Positions 54,958 to 62,732 of a stretch of 64,000 nt of DNA are shown here, piece by piece. This stretch comes from Gramella sp. Hel_I_59 (GTDB taxonomy: Bacteria > Bacteroidota > Bacteroidia > Flavobacteriales > Flavobacteriaceae), in assembly GCF_006714895.1 (NCBI RefSeq), contig NZ_VFME01000001.1, forward strand, positions 2,480,001-2,544,000, written 5' to 3'. Each line of letters begins with the position of its first letter. Position 1 is the stretch's first letter. Under the pieces are notes generated by a model. It did no database searches. It was given only the letters and a program-made list of their open reading frames with translations, and was not told the DNA's origin. A program made the translations under genes and the position numbers.

Positions 54958-55182
54958 ATGAATATTAGTTTCACTAAAAAACAGGAAGAATATATCTCCA
55001 AGCAGGTTTCTTCTGGAGAGTACCAGAACAACAGTGAGGTAATTCGAGATGCCCTTAGACTACACGGTATTTACCGAGAAAAAGTTATTCAAGATCTCAG
55101 AAAAGAAATTGAACTTGGCTGGGATGGCCCGGATAGTTCCATGACCATGGATCAGATTATTGAATCCAAGCGGAAATCTTAA
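54958..55182 (+). CDS. parD: ParD-type antitoxin
   Basis: A 74-residue antitoxin with an N-terminal ribbon-helix-helix domain: MNISFTKKQEEYISKQVSSGEYQNNSEVIRDALRL read over its turns, the classic ParD pattern, and a C-terminal disordered arm (WDGPDSSMTMDQIIESKRKS) that wraps the toxin. It binds its own promoter, here probably the palindrome directly upstream. Its stop overlaps the toxin start by one base (TAATG). Confidence 0.92.
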   Translation: MNISFTKKQEEYISKQVSSGEYQNNSEVIRDALRLHGIYREKVIQDLRKEIELGWDGPDSSMTMDQIIESKRKS

Positions 55183-55475
55183 TGGATCATTATATTTTAT
55201 CCAAGAAAACTCAGGAAGATATTAATGATATATATGAATTTGGCGTTAATAAATTTGGCCAGGATCAGGCTATTGAATATCTAATCGGTTTGAGAACTCA
55301 CTTTGAACTTCTTCTAAAAAATCCACTAATAGGTAAAAAACGTGATGAAATTAAGGAAGGACTATTTAGCTTTCCCTTTATATCTCATATTGTTTTCTAC
55401 CGGATTTTCAATAATCATATTAGAATAGTTCGGGTACTTCATGGAAGTCGTGACATCAAAAAATTCATAAAGTAA
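55182..55475 (+). CDS. parE: ParE/RelE-family toxin
   Basis: A 97-residue toxin of the RelE/ParE superfamily. It begins YILSKKTQEDINDIYEF, has the central NPLIGKKRDEIKEGLFSFPF and ends HIRIVRVLHGSRDIKKFI, typical of ParE-like toxins that poison DNA gyrase. Pairing with ParD supports the ParE side over mRNA-cleaving RelE. The pair stabilises the element, inferred from the general role. It ends 5 nt before hsdR, so transcription may read through. Confidence 0.92.
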   Translation: MDHYILSKKTQEDINDIYEFGVNKFGQDQAIEYLIGLRTHFELLLKNPLIGKKRDEIKEGLFSFPFISHIVFYRIFNNHIRIVRVLHGSRDIKKFIK

Positions 55476-55480
55476 AATAG

Positions 55481-57799
55481 ATGATGGGAAATAAGATATC
55501 TGAATCTGATACCAGGGCAAATTTTATTGATCCTAAGTTGGTTGAAAATCAATGGGAGCCTATTCATATTGTACGAGAATATTATTTTACCGATGGTAGA
55601 AAATTGTTGGGAAACAAAAGAGGTAAGCGACTTTTCTTAGACTATCTTTTAAAGTTTAACAGCAAAAATTTAGCAATAGTAGAAGCTAAAAAGTTGGATG
55701 ATCATCCTACTAAAGGTTTGCAACAAGCCTTGGAATATGCCGAAAAACTAAAGATCAACTTTGTATATGCAACTAATGGGAAGCGTATTTACGAGTTTGA
55801 TAGACGCTCTGGAAAAGGAGATTATATTGAGAACTTCCCTACCCCCCAATCTCTTTATGACAGACTTTTTAGAAAGAAAAATAAACTCAAAGAGAAACTT
55901 CATAATGTTCCATTCTTATTAACCGGAAATTTTGCACCACGATACTATCAGGAAATTGCGGTCAATAAAGTTATGGAACATATTGCCGATGGAGATAAGC
56001 GTATGTTATTAACGCTAGCTACTGGAACGGGTAAAACATTTATTTCCTTTCAAATTGTACATAAATTATTACAGACAAAATGGAATTTGGATGGAGATGA
56101 TAGAAGACCTCGAGTTTTATTTTTAGCTGATCGAAATGTTCTTGCAGACCAGGCGATTAACACGTTTAATCCCTATGAAAATGATGTGATCAAAATTGAT
56201 GGGGAAGAAATAAGAAAACGAAATGGCGTTGTTCCTACCAATGCTTTTATATTCTTTGCGATTTATCAGGCTATTGCAGAACGGGAAGATATTGGTGGAT
56301 ACTACAAGGAATACCCGGAAGATTTCTTCGATTTAATTGTAATTGATGAATGTCATAGAGGAAGTGCAAATGAAGAAGGATCTTGGCGAGCTATTTTAGA
56401 TCATTTTAGTCCAGCAGTACATTTAGGCCTAACCGCTACACCAAAACGTGATGATAACGTAGACACCTACAAATATTTTGGAAAGCCTATTTATGAATAT
56501 TCCCTAAAGGAAGGTATACAAGATGGATTTTTAACTCCCTACAAAGTTAAACGCATCACCACCAATATCGACGAATATATCCATACCAATGATAGCAAAG
56601 TCATTCAAGGGGAAGTAACGAAAGACAGGTATGAAATAAGCGATTATAACAAAAATATTACCATCAATCAGCGTACAGATTTAGAGGCTAAGATCATCTT
56701 AGAACAAATTGGTGAAATGGAGAAAAGTATAGTTTTTTGCTCCAATCAAGATCACGCCTTAGATTTAAGAGATTATATAAACAAGCATAAAAAAGTTTCA
56801 GATCCAAATTACTGTGTGCGTGTTACTAGCGATGAAGGTAAAAATGGTCGCGATTTTTTGGAAGCTTTTCAGGATAATGATAGAGATATACCAGTAATTT
56901 TAACTTCTTCAAAAATGTTGACCACAGGCGTTGATGCACGGAATGTTCGCAATGTGATCTTAACTGCTCCTATAGGTTCTATGGTAGAGTTTAAACAAAT
57001 TATTGGAAGAGGCACCCGTATTTTTGAAGGAAAAGATTTCTTTACGATTATTGACTTTGTGGGAGCTACCAACCTGTTTTACGATGCTAATTGGGATGGC
57101 GAACCAGAAGACCCTGCAGATGGTGGCGAAGGTTATGGAAAGGAAAAACAAGAACGTAAAAAACGAATAAGATTAGAAGCAAAAGAAGATCAGGAAGATT
57201 ACGAGCGAAAGGAAAAGCTCATTGTGGAGCTATCTAACGGTAGACAATTAAAAGTAACTGATATCGATGTGCGCTATATAGATGAAAACGGAAAGCCACT
57301 CACAGTAAGGGAGTTTTTGGAAAGATTGGTTGGAGAATTACCTGCCATCTATAAAGATGAAGCTCATTTGCGTAAAATTTGGTCTAACCCAGATACGCGT
57401 GCAGATTTACTAACAAAACTAGGTGATTTAGGTTTTGATAATGTGCAACTCAATGATTTGCGTGATATGATAGCTACTCCCGATTGTGACATTTTTGATG
57501 TGTTATCACATATTTCTTTTTCATCGGAATTAATGACACGTAAGCAACGCGTTAAATTTGTAAAAGACGATGTGCAATTTTTTGAAGTTTACAAAAACCT
57601 GGAAGCTAAAGATTTTTTAGAGTTTGTTCTCAAGCATTACGAAGAATATGGGATTGAAGAATTACAGCGCGATAAATTGGGTGATTTGGTAAAGCTAAAA
57701 CTCGGCACCTCAAAAGATGCCAAAACAGCCTTTGGCGATATGAAAACACTTTTAGGCGCCTATTATAAATTACAAGAAAACATTTACAGAGCAGGATAA
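55481..57799 (+). CDS. hsdR: Type I restriction endonuclease subunit R
   Basis: The 772-residue motor and nuclease subunit of the type I system. The PD-(D/E)XK nuclease is at the start (Asp54, Glu68, Lys70 in LDYLL and VEAK), the SF2 helicase follows with Walker A ATGTGKT (about 180-186), DECH (about 288), GLTATPKR and IGRGTRI, and a C-terminal EcoEI R-like domain binds the methylase core. It translocates unmodified DNA with ATP and cuts at a distance. It is the first gene of R-M-S order, 28 nt before hsdM. Confidence 0.95.
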   Translation: MMGNKISESDTRANFIDPKLVENQWEPIHIVREYYFTDGRKLLGNKRGKRLFLDYLLKFNSKNLAIVEAKKLDDHPTKGLQQALEYAEKLKINFVYATNGKRIYEFDRRSGKGDYIENFPTPQSLYDRLFRKKNKLKEKLHNVPFLLTGNFAPRYYQEIAVNKVMEHIADGDKRMLLTLATGTGKTFISFQIVHKLLQTKWNLDGDDRRPRVLFLADRNVLADQAINTFNPYENDVIKIDGEEIRKRNGVVPTNAFIFFAIYQAIAEREDIGGYYKEYPEDFFDLIVIDECHRGSANEEGSWRAILDHFSPAVHLGLTATPKRDDNVDTYKYFGKPIYEYSLKEGIQDGFLTPYKVKRITTNIDEYIHTNDSKVIQGEVTKDRYEISDYNKNITINQRTDLEAKIILEQIGEMEKSIVFCSNQDHALDLRDYINKHKKVSDPNYCVRVTSDEGKNGRDFLEAFQDNDRDIPVILTSSKMLTTGVDARNVRNVILTAPIGSMVEFKQIIGRGTRIFEGKDFFTIIDFVGATNLFYDANWDGEPEDPADGGEGYGKEKQERKKRIRLEAKEDQEDYERKEKLIVELSNGRQLKVTDIDVRYIDENGKPLTVREFLERLVGELPAIYKDEAHLRKIWSNPDTRADLLTKLGDLGFDNVQLNDLRDMIATPDCDIFDVLSHISFSSELMTRKQRVKFVKDDVQFFEVYKNLEAKDFLEFVLKHYEEYGIEELQRDKLGDLVKLKLGTSKDAKTAFGDMKTLLGAYYKLQENIYRAG

Positions 57800-57827
57800 A
57801 AATTCTGCGTGATAATTTAAGAGATCA

Positions 57828-59327
57828 ATGAGTATACAAAATAGCATAGATAGGATTACTGATATTTTGCGTCGTGACGATGGGATTTCTGGCGCCATGC
57901 ACTACACAGAACAAATTTCCTGGATCTTATTTTTAAAATTCTTAAATGACTATGAAGACAATAGAGCAGATGAAGCTTTTTTAGAAGGCAAACACTACAA
58001 TTATGTGCTTCGGAAGGATTTACGTTGGAACGAATGGGCATCCCCAAAAGATGAAAATGGAAAATTAGATGTGAAGCGTGCGTTAACTGGAGACGATTTG
58101 ATTGAGTTTGTCAACAATACGTTCTTTCCATATCTAAAAGCTTTTAAGAATGCCACGAACGATCCTAAATCCTTAAGCTATAAAATAGGAGCAATTTTCG
58201 AATATTTGGATAACCGTATCGCGAGCGGACACACCTTACGTGAAGTACTAGATATTATTGATGCCTTAGATTTTCAAAGCAGTGACGAATTGTTTGAGCT
58301 TTCACAAGTCTACGAAACACTTTTGCAAAGTATGGGAAGTGACGGTGGTAACTCTGGCGAATTCTATACCCCAAGAGCAATTATAAAAGCTATGGTAGAT
58401 ACCACCCGTATTGAGGTTGGCGATACTATTTATGATGGTGCCATAGGAAGTGGTGGTTTTTTGGTGGAAGCTTTTGATTACCTGACTGCAGGAAACAAGA
58501 AAGAAAAGCTATCAGCCAGAGAATGGGAAACCATTCAGAATGACACTTTTTTTGGGCAGGAAAAAACAAGTATGGGTTATGTAATGGGAATGATGAATAT
58601 GATTCTACACGGTATTGAAAGTCCCAATGTTTTTAAAGGGAATACCTTAACCCAAAACATACGTGATTTTCAAGAGAAAGACCGGCACAATGTTATTTTA
58701 GCTAATCCACCCTTTGGCGGAAAGGAAAAGAAACAAATACAGCAGAATTTTCCGGTAGAAAGCAATGCTACTGAAATCTTATTCTTACAGCATTTTATGA
58801 AGATGTTGAAGTTAGAAGGGCGTGCAGCTATTGTTGTGCCAGAAGGTGTACTCTTTCAGACCAATAATGCGTTTACTAAAGTAAAGCAAAATCTCTTAGA
58901 AAATTTTAATGTCCATACAATCTTGAGCCTACCTAGTGGTGTGTTTTTGCCGTATAGTGGTGTAAAAACGAATGTACTTTATTTTGACCGCAAAGGAGCT
59001 ACCAATGACATTTGGTATTATGACGTAACACCACCTTACAAGCTTACCAAAAACAAACCCATTACCTACGAGCATCTTCAAGAATTTATACATCTCTTTC
59101 ACCACCCAGAAGAACGCAACGCAACCAACGCTAAAACAGGAGAAGGATGCAACGACTGGACAGTAAACGTAGCTGATATTAAAGATTACGACCTAAGCGC
59201 TAAAAACCCGCATAAAGTGGTGGAAGTAGTACATAGAACACCTAAAGAACTATTGACTTCCATCAAACAAAATGACATTAAAATAAATGAGTTGATGAAC
59301 CAAATTGAAAGTTTGATTGATGGATAA
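57828..59327 (+). CDS. hsdM: Type I restriction-modification methyltransferase subunit M
   Basis: A 499-residue N6-adenine methyltransferase. The N-terminal helical domain (about 1-150) is followed by the catalytic domain with FYTPR, the SAM motif DGAIGSGGFL (a variant of D-x-x-x-G-x-G) and the catalytic NPPF at 293-296. With HsdS it methylates the recognition sequence to protect host DNA. The 3' end overlaps hsdS by 8 nt (start ATGGATAA), typical of coupled M-S genes. Confidence 0.96.
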   Translation: MSIQNSIDRITDILRRDDGISGAMHYTEQISWILFLKFLNDYEDNRADEAFLEGKHYNYVLRKDLRWNEWASPKDENGKLDVKRALTGDDLIEFVNNTFFPYLKAFKNATNDPKSLSYKIGAIFEYLDNRIASGHTLREVLDIIDALDFQSSDELFELSQVYETLLQSMGSDGGNSGEFYTPRAIIKAMVDTTRIEVGDTIYDGAIGSGGFLVEAFDYLTAGNKKEKLSAREWETIQNDTFFGQEKTSMGYVMGMMNMILHGIESPNVFKGNTLTQNIRDFQEKDRHNVILANPPFGGKEKKQIQQNFPVESNATEILFLQHFMKMLKLEGRAAIVVPEGVLFQTNNAFTKVKQNLLENFNVHTILSLPSGVFLPYSGVKTNVLYFDRKGATNDIWYYDVTPPYKLTKNKPITYEHLQEFIHLFHHPEERNATNAKTGEGCNDWTVNVADIKDYDLSAKNPHKVVEVVHRTPKELLTSIKQNDIKINELMNQIESLIDG

Positions 59328-60576
59328 TAATATTAAAGATCTTCCTGAAAATTGGAAAACTTATTCCTTACAAGATTTAATTGACAATAATATTATTTTA
59401 AGTCATCTAGATGGTAATCATGGTAGCCTTTATCCGCGTAAGGAAGAGTTTATAGAGAAAGGAGTTCCATATATTTCAGCTAATTGCATTGAAGGTGATT
59501 CTATCTCGTTTGAAAAAGCGAAATATTTATCTAATGAAAGAGCTAAAAAATTTAAAAAAGGTGTAGCTAAAAATAGAGACGTCTTATTTGCTCATAATGC
59601 TACTGTGGGGCCTGTTGCCCTCTTAGACACAGATGAAGATTTTGTTATTCTTGGAACGAGTTTAACATATTACCGATGTAATGAAAAATTTTTAAAACCC
59701 GAGTATCTAAAACATTATCTAAGTTCTCAGGTATTTAAAAATCAATATTTAAAGGTGATGGGACAAGCTACTAGGAACCAAGTTCCAATAACAAAACAAA
59801 GAACTTTTTCCCATATTGTTCCCCCATTAGCCGAACAAAAACATATTATTGGCAAATTAGACAGATTATTTGAAAGGATCGATCAAGCTATTAGCTTGTT
59901 AGAAGAAAATATTTCCAACACAGAAGCTTTGATGGGGAGTGTATTGGATGAGGAGTTTCAGAGAGTAAAAGGAAAAGGTTGGCCGACATTAAAATTCACT
60001 GAATTTGCATCTTTAAGGCATGGACATCAATTTAGAAAATATGATTTTGTCGATTCAGGAATTCCTGTGGTGAAAATTGGTCAATGTAAAAAAGATGGAT
60101 CACTAAACCTTTCTAATTGTAATTATATTGAATCATCAAGATTGAATGAATTTGAAGGAGACAGAATATATAAGGGGGATTTGTTGATGGCGTTAACTGG
60201 TGGTACTTTGGGGAAAGTAACTTGGGTGAGTGAAGATTATGGAGATTTAGTTCAAAACTATCGTGTCGGAAATTTCTTTAATATAGAAGGGAAAAGTATC
60301 AAACGATTTTTAATGTATGTTTTAATGTCTTCAATTTTTCAAGATCTTGTTGCCTCCAAAGTTAATCAGGGTGCGCAACCAAACATTGGTAAAGAAAATA
60401 TAGACAATATGATTGTTCCTGTTCCTTCAATAAAAGAACAAGAAAAATTGGTTAGAAAGTTTGATGTAGCAATGAAAAATCAATCTAAAATAATAGAATT
60501 TCAAACCCAAAAACTCAATCATTTAAAAGTCTTAAAGAGCAGTTTGTTGGATCAGGCTTTTAAAGGGGAATTGTAG
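59320..60576 (+). CDS. hsdS: Type I specificity subunit S
   Basis: The 418-residue DNA-recognition subunit with two target recognition domains (about residues 5-175 and 210-365), each followed by a conserved helical region, LAEQKHIIGKLDRLFERID and IKEQEKLVRKFDVAM; both end with a short LL-x-x-AF-type tail (SLLDQAFKGEL at the C terminus). The start is the ATG at 59320, inside the end of hsdM. TRDs in such genes are usually exchanged between strains, so the target sequence cannot be predicted. Confidence 0.95.
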   Translation: MDNNIKDLPENWKTYSLQDLIDNNIILSHLDGNHGSLYPRKEEFIEKGVPYISANCIEGDSISFEKAKYLSNERAKKFKKGVAKNRDVLFAHNATVGPVALLDTDEDFVILGTSLTYYRCNEKFLKPEYLKHYLSSQVFKNQYLKVMGQATRNQVPITKQRTFSHIVPPLAEQKHIIGKLDRLFERIDQAISLLEENISNTEALMGSVLDEEFQRVKGKGWPTLKFTEFASLRHGHQFRKYDFVDSGIPVVKIGQCKKDGSLNLSNCNYIESSRLNEFEGDRIYKGDLLMALTGGTLGKVTWVSEDYGDLVQNYRVGNFFNIEGKSIKRFLMYVLMSSIFQDLVASKVNQGAQPNIGKENIDNMIVPVPSIKEQEKLVRKFDVAMKNQSKIIEFQTQKLNHLKVLKSSLLDQAFKGEL

Positions 60577-60578
60577 TT

Positions 60579-61757
60579 ATGGACTTGTCAAAAGCAGAAA
60601 ACTTACTTTACGAGTCCGGTGAAATTGTAAAAACGCACCAGGACGATATTAAAGAAAAAGGCGAAGACTTTAATATCTTTTCCATTTTAGATATGGAGAC
60701 TAAAGAAACCAAAACGCATTCGGCAATGTTGGTTGCCTTATTGGACCCTACTGGAAATCATTATTATGACGAACTATTTTTAAAGCTATTTCTGGAAGAG
60801 ATCGGATATAGAGACTATCAGAATGAAAATTTAAAGCTTGTTAAAGTGAAAGCTGAATATCCTCTTGGCACTATTTCTCAAGCTTACGACAGCGGAGGTT
60901 TTATAGATATACTGATTACCTTTCCATCTGGGAAAGCGATAGCTATCGAAAACAAAATTAATGCAGGTGATCAAAAAAATCAATTATATAGATATAGTTT
61001 GTATAAAGGGAACATGTGTGCATTGTACTATTTGAATCTTTTTGGAAAGTCACCCACGAAGGAAAGTTTGCATACTTTAGCAAAATCTGATTTTAAAATT
61101 ATCTCTTATAAATTTCAGATTTTAAAATGGTTAGAGAATTGTCTAAATATTACCAAAGAAGGCTCTATAGTTGAAAATGCAATTAGGCAATACTACATAC
61201 TAATACAAAAACTTACCATTACTATGGATAGGCCATTAGAAGATAAATTAAACAAGCTTATTGCAAATAATCTTAACGAGGCTGAGTTTATACGTACACA
61301 TTATCAAAATGTTGTCAATAAGATCAGAGAAAGATTCAGATCAGAACTCCTGAAAAAACTGAATGATTCACTAACACAATGTATTGTACAACCGAGTCAT
61401 CCTATCAATCATACCTATTCAAAAATATGGTTGACTCCAAGCGTTCCAAATCAAAAAGCCATTAAGTTTGGTATCGAATCATTCTCAGGAAAAAGTAAAA
61501 ATAATAATGGACGCATATTTATTGGAATTTACGATGAACAAAGTAATTATGAATTTAAAAGAGATGGGGATTATAGATTAAGTTCCTGTTGGCCAGTTGT
61601 AAGTGATATTACTACACCAGATCAAAACCCATTAAACCTGGGCAGTATGCAGACTTTGGAAAAATTAAATTCTGATGAAAATTATTTTGAAAATATGCTA
61701 GAAGCAAGTTCCGGGCAAATAATAAATTTTATTAGAACCTATTTTGAAGAAAATTAA
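60579..61757 (+). CDS. PD-(D/E)XK nuclease family protein
   Basis: A 392-residue protein of the PDDEXK_4-like family. The catalytic residues are Asp110 (FIDILI), Glu124 and Lys126 (AIAIENKINAG), followed by a conserved QKNQLYRY; near the start HSAMLVALLDP is typical of the family. The gene starts 3 nt after the hsdS stop, so it is in the same operon as hsdRMS. Its role is unknown: an extra nuclease, a type IV-like restriction factor or an accessory of the R-M system are possible. Confidence 0.85.
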   Translation: MDLSKAENLLYESGEIVKTHQDDIKEKGEDFNIFSILDMETKETKTHSAMLVALLDPTGNHYYDELFLKLFLEEIGYRDYQNENLKLVKVKAEYPLGTISQAYDSGGFIDILITFPSGKAIAIENKINAGDQKNQLYRYSLYKGNMCALYYLNLFGKSPTKESLHTLAKSDFKIISYKFQILKWLENCLNITKEGSIVENAIRQYYILIQKLTITMDRPLEDKLNKLIANNLNEAEFIRTHYQNVVNKIRERFRSELLKKLNDSLTQCIVQPSHPINHTYSKIWLTPSVPNQKAIKFGIESFSGKSKNNNGRIFIGIYDEQSNYEFKRDGDYRLSSCWPVVSDITTPDQNPLNLGSMQTLEKLNSDENYFENMLEASSGQIINFIRTYFEEN

Positions 61758-61791
61758 AACTGAAAGCGTGAATTTTTCTTCTGGTTACCAG

Positions 61792-62730
61792 TTAATCTGG
61801 AAAAATCAATTCCAGGATAGTTATTTCACCTGTTGGCTTTCGATCATTCATGGGGATTTCCTTTCCAGCTGAAATTCGCCAAACTTCAAGCATATCTTCA
61901 TGTTTTAATGCTAAGAGTAAGCATAATAAAGTGAACGGTTTAGGACCACATGGTGCTAAAATAACTCTATTTTCTTTGATTAATTGAGTACAAAGATTAT
62001 CCATTAAAAAATAAGTATATTCTAAATCCATAATTGGATATTCATATACATTTTTTTCAGCAACTTGGGTTAAAATCGTTTTGAGTATCTGTTTGGCTTC
62101 AGTATAGTAGTTTGAATTATAACTTTGATCTGTATGAAAAATGTAAGGAATTGCATCGAAATATTCCTTCAATCCGAAAACTTTATTAGGTTCGTTACCT
62201 AACCCAATGACTAATGAAGTAGGTTTAGTTGGTATTCCAAAATTACAGTAACCGTATAAAGGTTCGACAATTCTGTTAGGGGATTGATCGGGCTTTTCAT
62301 TAACATGCTCTGCATGTGAATATCCGAACAGAATTTTTGCTTTATTTTTCTTATCAATATGAAAAATTGAATAAATTATATAAGAGTACCAATTACGGCT
62401 CATGGAAGAATAATCAAGATAGATTACAGGATCATCATTTTCTGAGATAACCTTTTCAACGGCAAGAGAAATTTTATTTAAGAAAAGTGTTTCATTCTCA
62501 TGCTCTTCGGCCAGATAAAATTCGAAACCTAATTGCTTATATCTCGTATCGTTCTTGATTCTATTTTTGGAATTTTTGTAGTGATCAAAACAAATTACAA
62601 GTCCATTTTTTATAATTGATCGAAATTTGTTTGCTTGGAAAGTTGCCCTATTTTCAAAACCGGATGCCCCAATGAACAAATCGATTTTATTAATATTCTC
62701 TAATTTTTCGAAGTGTTGTACTTTAAACAT
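61792..62730 (-). CDS. Unknown protein, second gene of a two-gene ATPase unit
   Basis: A 312-residue cytoplasmic protein that I do not recognise. It alternates hydrophobic strands with helices in a Rossmann-like way: DLFIGASGFENRATF near the start, NGLVICFDHYKNS, VIYLDYSSMSRNWYSYII, SLVIGLGNEPNKVFGL, and near the end RVILAPCGPKPFTLLCLLLAL and VWRISAG. The SGFExR start and the APCGPKPF loop look like conserved sites. The gene follows the ATPase gene by 2 nt on the same strand, so they are co-expressed. A sensor or effector role beside the ATPase is inference from position in a defence region. Confidence 0.8.
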   Translation of the reverse strand: MFKVQHFEKLENINKIDLFIGASGFENRATFQANKFRSIIKNGLVICFDHYKNSKNRIKNDTRYKQLGFEFYLAEEHENETLFLNKISLAVEKVISENDDPVIYLDYSSMSRNWYSYIIYSIFHIDKKNKAKILFGYSHAEHVNEKPDQSPNRIVEPLYGYCNFGIPTKPTSLVIGLGNEPNKVFGLKEYFDAIPYIFHTDQSYNSNYYTEAKQILKTILTQVAEKNVYEYPIMDLEYTYFLMDNLCTQLIKENRVILAPCGPKPFTLLCLLLALKHEDMLEVWRISAGKEIPMNDRKPTGEITILELIFPD

Positions 62731-62732
62731 CT

